Assembly (NCBI GenBank): GCA_949775045.1
Contig: OX459100.1
Span: forward strand, 15,307,396-15,371,395
Direction of reading: 5' to 3'
From: Metridium senile
Taxonomy: Eukaryota; Cnidaria; Anthozoa; Actiniaria; Metridiidae
Length of the DNA stretch: 64,000 nt
Shown piece by piece: positions 24,301 to 39,300 of the stretch. Under the pieces are notes generated by a model. That model had not been told where the DNA came from, ran no database searches, and saw only the letters and a program-made list of their open reading frames with translations. The translations under genes were made by a program, and so were the position numbers. Every line of letters begins with the position of its first letter. Position 1 is the first letter of the stretch.

Positions 24301-27300
24301 TTCATGCAATCCTTCGTCCATTTGTTTATTCACCAATCCATCCATCCATCCATTCAATCATTTATTCATTCATTCATTCATCCATCCATCCATTCAATCA
24401 ATCATTCTTTTATTCATTTAGTCATCTATTCAATCATTTATTCATCTATTCATTTATTTATTTGTTCATTCATTCATTCATTTATCTATTCATTTATCCA
24501 TCCATCCATTCATTCATTCATTTGTCCATTTATCTATTCATTCATTCATTCATTCAATCATTTGTTCATTCATCCATTCATCTATTCATTCATTCATCCA
24601 TCTATTCATTATTTTACTTGTTCGTTCATCCATTCTATCATTCATTTATTCTATCATTCATTCGTTCATTCATCCATTCATTCGTTCAACCATTCATCTA
24701 TTCATTCATCTATTCATTATTTTGTTCATTCATCCATTCATTTATTCATTCATTCATCTATTCATTATTTTACTTGTTCGTTCATCCATCCATTCATTCA
24801 TTCATTTGTCCATTTATCTATTCATTCATTCATTCATTCAATCATTTGTTCATACATCCATTCATCTATTCATTCATCCATCTATTCATTATTTTACTTG
24901 TTCGTTCATCCATTCTATCATTCATTCATTCTATCATTCATTCGTTCATTCATCCATTCATTCGTTCAACCATTCATCTATTCATTCATCTATTCATTAT
25001 TTTGTTCATTCATCCATTCATTTATTCATTCATTCATCTATTCATTATTTTACTTGTTCGTTCATCCATCCATTCATTCATTCATTTGTCCATTTATCTA
25101 TTCATTCATTCATTCAATCATTTGTTCATTCATCCATTCATCTATTCATTCATCCATCTATTCATTATTTTACTTGTTCGTTCATCCATTCTATCATTCA
25201 TTCATTCTATCATTCATTCGTTCATTCATCCATTCATTCGTTCAACCATTCATCTATTCATTCATCTATTCATTATTTTGTTCATTCATCCATTCATTTA
25301 TTCATTCATTCATCTATTCATTATTTTACTTGTTCGTTCATCCATTCTATCATTCATTCATTCTATCAATCATTCGTTCATTCATCCATTCATTCATTCA
25401 ACCATTCATCCATCCATTCATCTATTCATTCATCCATCTATTCATTATTTTACTTGTTCGTTCATCCATTCTATCATTCATTCTATCATTCATTCGTTCA
25501 TTCATTCGTTCAACCATTCATCTATTCATTCATCTATTTGTTCATCCATCTATTCATTACTTTGTTTATTCATTAGTTGGCCTACCTGTGGATGGTTGTA
25601 TTGACAGGCAAGATGTAAAGGAGTGTGTTGTTTGTTGGTATCCTTTGCATTGGCATCAGCACCATGTCTCAGTAATAAGTTGGCTATTGCAGTATATCCC
25701 CTGACAGCAGCTACATGTAATGGCGTTACTCCATCTTCATTACTGCAGTTGACATGCACATTGTGATCTACTGATCGCTGGGTTAACTAGTATGGTAAAT
25801 AAATACTATTAGTAGCTAATATATGGTGTAAAACCATCTTGATTACTGCAGTTGACATGGACATTGCGATCTACTGATCGCTGGGTTAACTAGTATGGTA
25901 AATAAATACTATTAGTAGCTAATATATGGTGTAAAACCATCTTGGTTACTGCAGTTGACATGCACATTGCGATCTACTGATCGCTGGGTTAACTAGTATG
26001 GTAAATAAATACTATTAGTAGCTAATATATGGTGTAAAACCATCTTGATTACTGCAGTTGACATGGATGTTGCGATCTACAGATCGCTGGGTTAACTAGT
26101 ATGGTAAATAAATACTATTAGTAGCTAATATATGGTGTAAAACCATCTTGATTACTGCAGTTGACATGGACGTTGCGATCTACAGATCGCTGGGTTAACT
26201 AGTATGGTAAATAAATACTATATAATGAAAAGGATGGTTGGTGGTCAGGATATGGTATATAACACTTTTCAAATATAGCATCACATCATAAGACCATAGA
26301 CCACTTAAAAATCATTCATAATAATGGAAAAGGAATTTGGAAGTAAGAATTGGAAAGAGCTTGAGGAACTAGTGAATAAAACGTCAAAACGTCAAAACAT
26401 ATTTGACTGCTCTTAGTTATACTAATGTTCAGCACAAAGGACAAAATGAAAATTTGTAATAAGTGAGGATAAATGTGGGCTGGTAATATTGGTAAAACGT
26501 GTATGATACATACCTTTTGCCATTTGATGCATTTGTTACACTGACAAAGAGGATGACACAGATCCTGTTCTGATTTGCACTGCATATCACTGGGATCTTC
26601 CTCATCTTCTTCATCAAGGCTAAGTCGAAAACGAACCTAAAAAGATAACATCAAACCCTTCGTGATACAGTTTTCAAGTTTATTCACAGACTAAAAGAAA
26701 TACAATAAATTAGTAACAATAAAGCGAGGTAAAATTAACATAGTTTGAATGTGCTCCAAAACCATTGTAAAATTAATATTATGATAAAAGGTAAGCTATT
26801 TATATAAGTGTGTGTGACAGCTGAAGTAGTTAATACTTCAGGGGCCAGTTGTACAAAGCCTTGATAAAGCATAGTATATAATTTGTATAGTTTAGCTTTT
26901 ATTATCCGTTGGATAGGGATTTATCCGGTGGATTGCGCTATTCAGGCTTCGTACAACTGGCCCCAGAGTGAGAAGTGAAATTTGGAATACTTTTTAATTA
27001 CATATTAATTACATATCAATTTTTACTGTGGCTATTGTGCTATATTGATGATCAGACTTTCTAATACAATTAATACAATTATTTAGTAATTGTTTGTACA
27101 ATGCTCTTTGTACTTTGAGTTGAACTGTAGCTTACCATTTCAATGTCCCCATCAGCAACAGTACGAAGAAAAACATCCACCTAGAAACAACCACAAAAAA
27201 CATATTACAATGTAAATGTGAATGATTGGAACCCACAATCTTGGACATAAATAGTTGACACTCGCTGTAAATGCTTGATACTATCCCTTTCACAACCAAT

Positions 27301-30300
27301 TTCTCCCCTCCCTCCCCCACCCCTGAACAATGTTGATATTCCTGAGAAAGAAACACCTTCAGGGAACACAACATTGCATTGGGGGGAGGGGGTATCAAAA
27401 TTTGATCGTTCTAGTGATATTTAGTGACGAAAATGCTTAAGTTTTCAAACAGTGTCAACATTTATGTCCAAGATTGTAAGCAATGTAGGTGTGGTATGAT
27501 CGTCCAGGTTTGTGTAGTCTTGAGAACGTTCGTTGGTGTTGTTTAACTTCCAGAGCAGAAGTCATATGCAGAGGAAGAAGTACATATGTATGTTTTCCAT
27601 TTCTTCAATAACGGTCAATTCACGTCACTGATTTCTTCGATGTCATTGGATTGTATACTAAATGAAAACCATTTCATTACCTCTTTCATAGTTGATTGTC
27701 TTTCTAATGAAGATGCTGGTGAGCCTGCAAGACTGGACTTAATAGAGCCTTTCACTGGTACACGAAGTGACTTTGAAGCCTGTAGAAAAAATAAAAGATT
27801 ATATACACTATTCAAATAGCTTTTTTCCTCTTTGCACTTTCAAGCAAAAAAATTGGTTTGAAAATCCAGAAATGTAAACTAGTCTGTTAAACTCAAACTA
27901 ACATGTCTTGTCGTAAACAAATATTCATGCTCATATCTATTAACTGTAATTTTTGCCTCTGAACAGCACTCATGACTGCAATTTTACTGAAATATTAAAA
28001 GTGTCCATGCTGTTTGCATGAGTTGGTTTGCTTCTAACATCTGCTTAGCTTTTCAAATAAATGTATTGTAAGTTGTAAAATGTTCACAATAGAAAACTTC
28101 TCACTTTGTCTACCACTGTCTAGCTAGGCAAGCTGGTAAGTTTAGCTTTTTGTGTTTGCAAAAAACAATTTTGTATCTAGATACTCTGTCAATAGAATCC
28201 TGAATCTTTTATATACCTTGTTTGTTTACCCATTTCAGATCATGTGATGCAACAATTGGGAGTTGATTTTTGCATATGCAAGTTTTATAACATTCATGAT
28301 AAAACAAAACATTATCAAGGGAATGTCATAATTATTGACAATGTCTGAAAGGGATAGTTAGCATACATACTAAGGTAAGAGCTATATTGATGGATTGCAA
28401 CCATTCCCAGGAGAGTGCTCATATTGAACAAAAGAAACGGCAGCCATGTTTGTGGTCTTGACAAAAGAAAACCATCTCCATGACTTGTCATTCTTTTGTT
28501 CAATTTTCTTTCCTGGAAATGGTTGTATCCATCTATTGATTCAATGGCTAACTGTCCTTACATGTTTGTTTTCTTTGTCAGGAAGAAAAGCAAGAAAACC
28601 AGTTTCCTTCTCTATGTGAGCTGCAGCAGCATCAAGGATGATCTCACTCACCTAACAGGACAAACAATCACTTTTAATTCATATTAACATATTAATTCAT
28701 TGAGTCCGCCACAAGTGTCCTATTTATTTGGGAGACTTGTATAATCCATCCCAAGCAGAGATTCTGACCTGGACTGTCACCGGGTGAGAAGTGCTAAACC
28801 ACTACACCACCCACAACAATAGGAAGGTAATGATAGAATGAGGGATGAAAGGATATAAACTATTTGGCTCAAGATCATGATGTCACAACAGGACCAACCT
28901 AAGTTACTTTTATAATGATATATTTGCCCTCTTTTAGTCTTCCTCATTTAGCAAGTGTTGAGCTTCCTTTGGAAGACTAAAAGAGGATGCAAGAGAGCAC
29001 ATGACTGTATATCTGTAAAATTATCTCTTTATGGTAAGAGTAATGGCAATGGCAGCGGCAATGGCAATGGCAATGGCAATGGCAATGGCAATGGCAATGG
29101 CAATGGCAATGGCTATGGCAATGGCAATGGCAATGGCAATGGCAATGGCAATGGCAATGGCAATGGCAATGTTAGCTGACCTTCCTTGCACAACAAGTGC
29201 CGAATGGAAGCCATTTTGTAGCCTCAGTGAACAAGAAAGAAAGTATGATGTATATTTTATGCAGCTCCATTGTAAAAGCAGTATGTAATTCTGACACTCT
29301 AAACTCTAGCCCTAACCCTAAATATTTGTATATATCTAATTCAAAAAAGGTTGACGGGACGAACGGCAATTGGTTATTGGCGATTGCACGACCAAAAGTG
29401 ACTGTGGGTAAAACAAATTTCTTTCTATTCCATTCTGATTTACCCAAACACCGTTCAGCGATGACCTTAGATTGGTGTCTCGAAGGTTTCGCTGAACGGT
29501 GGAGGCATTGTTTGGGTAATTTAGAAACGAATAAGAAGGAATTCGTATTACACATAGTTTTACACAGTTTCTTTTGGTAGTGCAATCGCCAATCGCTGTT
29601 ATGTTCGCCAATCGCCGTTGGCTCGTCAACCTTTTTTGAGTTAGGTGTATATCATACTGTGGTTGCTGGCCTAAGGTCTACATGGAAACTCAAAAGGTGT
29701 ATGTGTCTAGTCAGTCTTCTATAATAATTGGTAATTAGTCGGGCTAGAGGGCCCGACTCTAGGTTTACCTTTTAGTCAATCTATGTATCTATATATCTAT
29801 CTGTCATGTCGCGTATAGGCCCCATGATGCTTTGGGAACGAAAAGAGGAAGCCCAACGTAGAATTGTTTAGCCTCCTGTTTTTATTTTATGACTAGCCCG
29901 ACTTCACGCTCCTAGAGCATCTAGTTCCATTTGGTTTTTGATTCAGTGCTATCATTACCTGCTGACTAAGTGCACAATCAAGAGGTGTCTGATTGTTTCT
30001 GTTATGGGCTTCAATGGATGCTCCTCTTTCTATTAGAAGGTCAACCAGATCCACTAGAAAAACATGAAGTAACAAGGTCAGTGCTATTCTTGTATTATTA
30101 TAATTAGTATAAATTATTTTGTTGTCCTTGTACGTGCAGGTCTACACAAAAACTGAAAAATTGCAGATGGAAATTAGCAGCTAGTACATTATGCTATCTA
30201 TCCAGGTAAGCCCTTGTGGTTATTATAGATAGCTTGTACCTAAAAATATGTAAAATCTAGCCAATATACATATATGTACAGTCATACATGTATAGCTATT

Positions 30301-33300
30301 GTAACTCTTGATACTAAAAAGAATCTGCTCAATTACTTTAAGACCCTAGATGTTGGTCCAGGAAAGACAAAAAACATGACCTCCTGCATGAAAATGAAGC
30401 TTCAATAATTTAGCCAACTGCAATTAAGAAAGTTAATCGGCAGACACATCTTTCCAAACCACCAAACATCAGTACCTATTTGGGAGAGAATAGTTCAAAA
30501 AGTAGTCCTATCCACAGCAGTTTTCAAGCATTGCATAAGGACACCAAAAAGGCTTTGGGAATACTATTCGCTATTCATGAAGCTTCTAAATAAATATATA
30601 TTGTGAGTTATCTATACTACAGGACCCAAGGCTATGGTGTAAGCTTCTGTGTTGGGGAAACTAGCTAGTAAATAAATAATTATTTAACTGCTTACCATAA
30701 CCCCACCGTGTAGCAAGGTGCAAGGGTGTGTCTCCATTCTCATTGGCTACATTGATGTTAAGGACACGTAGATTCATATCAGAATAAACCAGGGATTTAC
30801 AACACTGTGGGAAAATTATGATGGAAATAACAAACATGAACATTATAGAGTGGAAATGCTAAAACCATGAAATAAAACCAATTGAAAATACTAATAGTTT
30901 ATACCGTAATATCTAGATTTCAACCAGAAACATTTAAAGTACTGGTAAACAAAAGGAACACAAATGGAAAAAATACCTTATTACAAAATCAGTTCACCAG
31001 ACACTTGCTTACCTGATCATGTCCATTGCCAACACAAAGGTGCATGGGAGTATTGCCATCATTATCAGCAGCATTTATGTCTGCCTTGTAGTGCAACAGC
31101 ATTAACTACAATTGTAGGAAAAGGATTAAGGTAAACATAAATCTTGTTAAGATATTAGGAAGATCTTTATTAAATCTTGGCAGAAACTTGAATGTTCATG
31201 CAAGTACTTGCAAATTGAAGGTTACATGCCAAGATCTTGTAATATCATGCCTGGATCTTGCCAGGATTTTGCATGATCTTACATGGATCTTGGTAAGATG
31301 TTCAAACTGTGAAGTGCTCTAGAATTAATTAACAAGTTATTAGTGTGCGACTTGCCGTACTGTAGTCACTTACATAAACATTTGATGAATTTTTGACATT
31401 ATTTTGACATTTTTTCATCTAAATCAGACCAATCAGGTACAAGTTTATATCGAGAGGGGGAGACTTTAGAAACTTTGATGTCTGTAATTGGTCCGATTGA
31501 GTGACCACAGTATGGTGAGTCGCACAGTAAATTATCATCTTTATTACCAGTAATATTCTAGTACCATCAACTCTAAGTGTTGCCATGTATTAAATACTAA
31601 CCACTACTTTACTGTGTCCTCTAAGACAGGCCAAGTGAAGGGGAGTGCTACCATGATAGTCCATTGTATTCACTACAGCACCTTTCTGGATCATGGAGTA
31701 TGTCAGGTTAGCATGACCTGAAGAAAAACACACACATATAAGACATACAAGAATATTGTACAATACTTGAGGGTGAAAAATAAATTTAGAATAGGCCTTT
31801 TCATGGTTAGTGTCCACAGCTTCAGCCTTGATAGAGTGTAATAAATTCTTATAAAATTTGACTACAGCTTGCAGTAATTTACTGTCACTGGTTTTCATCT
31901 TTCTGTGAACCCAAACATTCCAACAGCTAGTGAAATACGTATATGACTGCTGCTAATTAGTCGGCACAGGTCTTTTATGTTTTTGATTGATGGCAGCCAA
32001 AAACGTATTACACAACAAACCGTTGTAATGTCTGAGTTTGCAGAAAGTCAAAAACAGCAGTAAGGACTGTACACATTATCAAACAATTGAAGCTGATTGA
32101 AGCACTTCAAAATTCCACGGGCTGCAGTCAAATTGTAAAGAATATATTACACACTATCGAGGCTGAGGTTGTTTGATTTGAACCATGAACAGGTCTATTA
32201 TCCCACCCCTCACAAACACTATCATAAATTATAATAATGGACAATTGTTGAGAGAAAACTGGTATGTGTAGACATGGAGAAGACTAAGGGAAACCTACCA
32301 TATTCTGCAGCCACATGCAAGACTGTCCTTCCCATGTCATCTCTAGAAAACACTGTAACAGCTGAAGGATCATTTCTTCTCCTATGGACACAACATATTG
32401 ATCCTTTTAAACACATCGCTAACATGGTGTCCATCTCGGAACAGTACAATATACTCTTTCCATGCATGTGCACAATATATCTATCTACACTATACACATA
32501 TTCAAAAAATCGTTGTCACAGCTTAAAGCAACAAGCATCAAGCAAAGCAGAAATGAATGCTGACTTATACTATCATAGATCTCTATCGAAATTATTGTAC
32601 ATATTGTTATATTATATATCTATTATTATTAGACTACCAATGTATTTTAGACTTATAGTCTACCATGTTGGAAAATAAAGCTATTATTGTTATTGTTATT
32701 GTGCTGATAATGTATTCCTCCACCAAACTCGCTATCAAATGGTGTGTCGGCACCTTTGTGATGACTCTTCCTCTCAATAAAAAAAGTGTAAAAAATGTTT
32801 GCCTGGTGGAAACGTTAAGGCGTGTCATGCTGTAAATACGAGTCAGTCAGTTGAAGAGATAACAGAAGACACCTATCTGTACTCACTTGGACAGCAACTT
32901 TTCACATTTATCACATGAACACAATGGATGGCACATCTTGCCAAGTCTGGTGCCATCTTTTTTTTTATTGCTTAGTAGTTTCTCTACCTCTTCTTCATTA
33001 CCTTGGGCAGTGTACTAATGATGATAACGATGATGAGTTTAGTTTCTTTATTTGTCACAGTGATACAATTACAAAAATATTATTACCTGGTAATAAAAAT
33101 ATTCAAAACGATGTGACAGGAGAAGGAAAGTTAATAGAAAATTAATATACTTGTAATGCAAAAGAATACTATCGAATGCAGCAAAAAATGCTAAGCTAAA
33201 GTACATGACAATCCTCCGTCTCAAGATGCAATACACTTACCTCAAATAACATGTCCAGTGCTGTAGGCTTGGTGCCATCATGGTCAACTGGTTGCCACAA

Positions 33301-36300
33301 TGAGTATGATCCAGCATCACCAATTTGCAGCCTCTGATGACAATAAGTACCAAACAAAAACTAATTAAAAACACCTTAAATAATGCACTATCAAGCAGTT
33401 AGGTAATATAATGAAATTTGTAACACCGTAAAAAATGTTGACTTAACTTTACTGACATTTCGAGCTTTAGCCCTTCGTCGGAGTAAAGCAGTTAGATATG
33501 CAAATCAATGCCAGCTACTAATAGACCAGTTTCATGTTATCTAGCACTGCTGTACTATTCACAACACTCGAAACAAAGCGCGATATAACAAATTACAGAT
33601 TTCATTACGTAACCCCCTGTAAAACATTCCAGCATAGCCTGGGACCCCTGGGAATGATAACTGACGATAAATAGACCGACTTTCACTGCATTCTCCCTTC
33701 AATTTGATCAAGCGCCCAAGCAGAGAGGGGAACGGCCCACCCGCCCTACCCTCTCGCTGAAAATTTGTGTTTAATAAAACTATATAGGGTTTTTTCGCAC
33801 CTCACCAGAACGCTCAATCAACGCTTCCATATCTTAATAAACAATAAGTGCGAGTGAGAGTGTTGCTGAATAGATTACTCTTATTTTGACAAAAGACAAA
33901 GGGATAGCCTTAATTCAGAGTAAATTCAAATATGTTTTCTATTGTTACAGCGATATTCGTTGTATCGCGACCTGCTGTTTGAAAACTTCGGTTTGATTTG
34001 GTCTTTTGTGGACCGTCAATCAACTAGTGGGTGGAGCTATGTAATGGTTAGCCGCTGATCATGAGCTATATATAGGACATTTACGAGGGCAACATAGATT
34101 GTTGTATAATTTACTAACAAATGAAAATTACTCATTAATAAACCACAATAAAGACCAATAAAAGTTTGTAATGTCTGCTTTATTACCTCATGTGTTGTAT
34201 TATGCTTTCCGAAGTCCAAAACCCCCAATAAATAGACAAAACATTTGAAATCCCCAACGATAACAACTCGCTGGTTATCAAACAAATGTTGATCTACTTT
34301 GACCCAGGCTCGACAGCTAAGCTTGCTTGCCTCTAAAGGCTAGGTACCTAAGCAAAATTGTCAAAGTAGATCAACGTTCGTTTGATAACATTTCAAATGT
34401 TTTGTATAATTATTGGGGGTTTTGGACTTCGGAAAGCGTAATACAACACACGAGGTAATAAAGCAGACATTACAAACTTTTATTGGTCTTTATTGTTACA
34501 GCTGTGACAGATAACATGAAACTTGAGTTTTGAGCCGATCAGGATGCAATTAACATACATGTCAGACTGATCAACTGACTACCTTACTTTTAGATGTCTT
34601 ATTTGTTAGCTACTATCAAATCAATATTCAATAATATATTGTGTACCTTAAATGGTGCTCCTCCCTTAAACTCACTGCTGACATGACCACTACGGACATG
34701 TTCTACAGCTGCTTCCAGTGATGACAGATAAAATCTAAAAAAGATGGTGGTTGATTTAATTGAGATATCTGAATCAATAAATAAAGAAGTTTGGTTTTGG
34801 TCAGGAAAGTATTGGATATATAGAGGATATTACATGGGCGCGCGGAGATATGAATTTTATCTTCGAGTGTTGATAAGATATCCCACGAGTGAGCGCAGTG
34901 GGATATCTTTTCAACACGAGAAGATAAAATTGATATCTCCAAGCGCACATGTAATGTTCTGTTTATTATATAACAGATTGAAACAAAACAAAAATATTTT
35001 GAAAGTTGATTGGTTGAGAGTGATATCACACGTGTGATATCAATGATATCTTCATGACTAGGATAGGCTTTTTATCTAGTTGATATCACTCGGTATACCA
35101 CTATATGTTGTATAATAAATAGAGGATATTACATAAATGCGCAGAGATACAAATTTTATCGAGTGTTGAATCTCACGAGTGAGAGATATTCATCACAAGA
35201 AGATAAAATTTGTATCTCCAAGCGACCATGTAATGTTCTGTTCATTATATAGATATCGATGAAATGTCAAGAGAAACAAAACTTCATTGACTCGTTATTA
35301 AAAACCTTTATGCAAAACGAATTGCATCTGAAAATGATATCTTCACATGTGAAAGATATGATATCATGTGAAAGATACAAAGTTTTAGACACTAGAGAAA
35401 TCCTGGTATTTCATTGATATATATATATAATAAGAGTTGTTATCAGTTATTCAAGAGTATATTTTTTGAAAATATAATTTCAAATTGTAACAATATTTTG
35501 AATTGTAACAATATTTTGAATTGTAACAATATTTCAAATCTCATTAATTAATATATATTCCATTTCATTCCATTCCTGCACTCTAGTTTTGAATTCTATA
35601 TTTAATTCCCTTCTTTTCTCTTCTCTCCTATTTCTTTCCATTCCATTCCAAAGTACTGCGAAGTACTACTAAAATAATTGTGACTTTTACTCTTTTGAAT
35701 TTCCCTTTCTTTTTTCTATTTCATTCTTTTCAATTCTATATTTTTACAAGATAAGCCTATGTTTGACTTCACTAAGGACTGACATGTTGTATAATCAATG
35801 ACTGTCAACTTACTGAAACTCATTGTATCCACACTTTGAGAAGTGGAAATTGTGAAGAAAAGTTATGTTTGCCAACCTGAAATAGTCAGAATTGATAAGT
35901 TAATTAACTAATTTGCTTACAAATTTCACAATTCTATTAAAATAGGAATGTGAACCAAAGATAGATGTACATGACTATCTATTGGTGAATAAATAACCTT
36001 ATTTTGCTAATAAATGCATGTTAGTGTATAATTTATTATGTGGGTACATAAACAAATCAAAGATGGTGAGGGCTTGTTGATACGTTCTCAGTCATCACAA
36101 TATTAATAATTATATAGCCATTTTTAGACATTGCTTATTTCTTTTTAATCTTCACACAAAATATTAAAACAAAATGATAAACAGAAAATTCATACATTGT
36201 ATGTATACATATTAGATAAGCAAATTTAATGTAGAAAATATGATGACAATTCTTACCAGTTTGGTATGTCAGCCTTGATGACCAGAAACACCAATGCTGG

Positions 36301-39300
36301 AATAAGATCATCTGCAGTAATTGCATTGATAACTCCTACAAGACAGTTAGGTTGGCATTAGCAACATATAGGGATAATCACCAAAACATTTACCATCAGA
36401 TGATTATAAACTTTAAGATATATATTATTTACTCTACAAATGAAATTACTCAAATCTGAAGGACAAGTCTATATTATGACAGACTTACCTGGCTGTTTGT
36501 CATTCATTTTTCTCTCTGTGATGATTGTAATTGATTTCTTAATACAATGAAACTTTTCCAGAGGTGATGTATACTACAATAACAAAACAATATCCATCTT
36601 ACTTTATTTTATTTTTATTTACAAGATTCGCCACACTATATTAGGCAGGGATAAAAGCCACAGATAATTTAAGACCTCCAGTAACATCAACTATTTTAAA
36701 CAATTAAAGCCTTGATTAAACGGGTCAAACATGTTAAATCAGCATTGTTGCAATACGGTTTGTTGAACACACGAACAAAAGAAATCATCCAACAGGGTGT
36801 TCAAATGGGGCCCAACATGCTGGACCAACAATGTTGGTCCAACATGTTGGCCCTGTTTAATTGGGGCTTGTGCAGAATAGAAACAATGTATTACCCTGTT
36901 CAAGAAAGACAGCATTCTTCTGCCTCTGGGGAGGTTTGTGCTGAAACAAGTAAAGAAGAAGTATTTAATAAATGAAAAGCAAACACAATAACATATAAAA
37001 TCAAGTTTCAATGGATTTTTATATTGTGTATGAGTATGATCGTCATGGAGTATAAACTAAACAGAGTAAGCAATTAAAGTAATTTGCAGTTATAGAAGCC
37101 TGAAAAAAAATTTCGGGAATATATAATATCATTATATTATTATATGGAAATAATATATACTTAATTATGATTCTTGAAGCCAGTGCATATATTGAGCCTC
37201 ATGAATGGAAGAGCTCTAAAATCAATAATCAAATCTTACCATATTTCAGGTTTTATGCCAAGGTCTCTGATTTGGATCTCAGCTAAATTACGAGTTATCT
37301 TATTGAGAGCTGCATCCTAAATAAACAGAATATTAAATACTGCAATCTTATTGGCTATGCTACTGTGGTCTATTAGTGATATCCCACGGTTGAGGAGTGT
37401 GCTGGCTTTGAAAAAAAAAAAACACAACAGCAACTAAATGTGTCATTATGATATAATATGTCATGAATTTTTGACTTGACCTACAAGTTGGCCAGTGGAT
37501 ACTTAAACAATAACACCTCTTGTCCATTAGCTACAGTTTGTTCAGTCTGAACTGTGTACGTACGATGAAACGTCTATTACACTGTCTAATGATTAAAATC
37601 ATTGTAACTTTTCTCCCCATTTTTCTTCCTTTGTATATTCAGCTGTATTCAACTGACTCTTACCATTGCATCAATTGGCTATATATTTTATGGTATTGGA
37701 TAAAATAGCTATGCCATGGTTTCTCATGGCTTACAATGGGATATTGTTAGCTATAGCCAATATCAACAATATCAGACTTGCTGGCCATTACATATTTATC
37801 ATTACCTCATTTCCAACAATACAGCTTAATCCTTTCATTAGTTGATGATAAAGTCCATGCATCACATAAGTCTGGAAATAGATTAAACAAAAGATAAGTA
37901 ATAAGTAATTTACTGTTCTCATTGAAAAAACTCAGTCTCTATAGTGTGTAATATATTCTTTATACATCACATGCACTAGTCAAATTGTAAAGAATATATT
38001 ACATAAGGCTACTCTGCAGGCATTTGGGCTTCTGGGTTTCCTGTGTGGCTTCCTGTGTTAAGAAGAGTGGGACTACAAGCACTCCGTCCCTCTCTAGTAG
38101 CAGCACAGGAAACCCATCTCCAAAAAATCATGATACGCCTGCAGAGGAGGCCAATATTACATGCTATCAAGGCTGAGGTTCTGGACAAGAACCGTGAAAA
38201 AGTCTATTTAGTAATTCAATAGAAATACCAAAAGAACCCAAGGTTAACAATAGAGCTAAGCTAACAAAGAATACAATAAGTTCACATTACACAGAGAAGG
38301 AGCCTAAAACTGTCTCACATTCTTACCTCAATTGCTAACTTTAAATTATCCATGTAAGACTTATTGCTTTGTGAAAGTTTTCTCTGAAAAGAATGACAGA
38401 ATAGCACTTGAACACAGAATAAAAAATGCCTGAACATTTGGCTAGGTTCACTCAACACAATGGAAAAATATTGTTGATTGATGGAGGGGGGGGGGGGGGG
38501 GGGGGAGGAGAATCTCTTATGAAAAAAAAAGTTGATTAATGTGGGGGAGGGCCTCTTGTAAAAAAATGTCGATTTTTTTGTGTGTGTGGGGGGGGGGGGG
38601 GGGATTCTCTTATGAAAAATAATTTTGATTAAAGGGGGGGGGGGGTCTCTTATGAACTTACCAGTTGTGAATTCTTGAGTGCTGCTTGCATGGCCCTAGT
38701 ATAGATAGCATTGGCTGCATCCTGGTTATAATAGTAAAATATTGAAACACTGATAGAAGTATCCATAGGGCAAATGAAATTCAAATGTTTGTACAATTAT
38801 AAGACATTGTAGTCCATGCACTGTTCTTACCATTAGATGCCTCAAGGATTCCCCTTCAAGCTGCTGATAGGTGGAGTTGAATAGTCTGATGATTTCATCT
38901 ATCTGTTTCTGACCCTGCTTGGTGCCTAAAAATTACATACATGTACACAATTAACATACACTGACTGCTTAGTTGGTTTTAAAAGCACCAGACTACAGTG
39001 CAGGAGGGGCAGGGTTGCAGCCCTGGTTGACCAACACTCAGGGTCTTAAAAAACATGAGGAGAAGGTGCTGCTTTTTTAATTACATCTGCAAATGGTTAG
39101 ACCTTCAAGTCTTCTTGGATAAAGACATAAAGCATATATATTTCAAAACCACCTAAGATGAAATACAATAAAATTGCATTCCAGATGTTTTTAATCCTAA
39201 AGTAAACTCACCTGTAGAAGGCCATAAGAAGTCAATACAACCTTGTAGATGATCTATTACTTGAACAACAGGGGCTGCACTGACACCTAATATAAAACAT

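Noticed and set aside
24220..25704. Very long His/Ile/Ser/Phe reading frames on the plus strand
   Set aside because: They come from the TTCA/TCCA tetranucleotide array, which has no stop codons in these phases. The real exon here is on the minus strand.
28955..29288. Gly-Asn and Ala-Met repeat frames
   Set aside because: A pure GGCAAT microsatellite inside an ANKRD27 intron.
29307..29323. CCCTAACCCTAA as a telomere-like seed
   Set aside because: Only two units; no array and no subtelomeric features.
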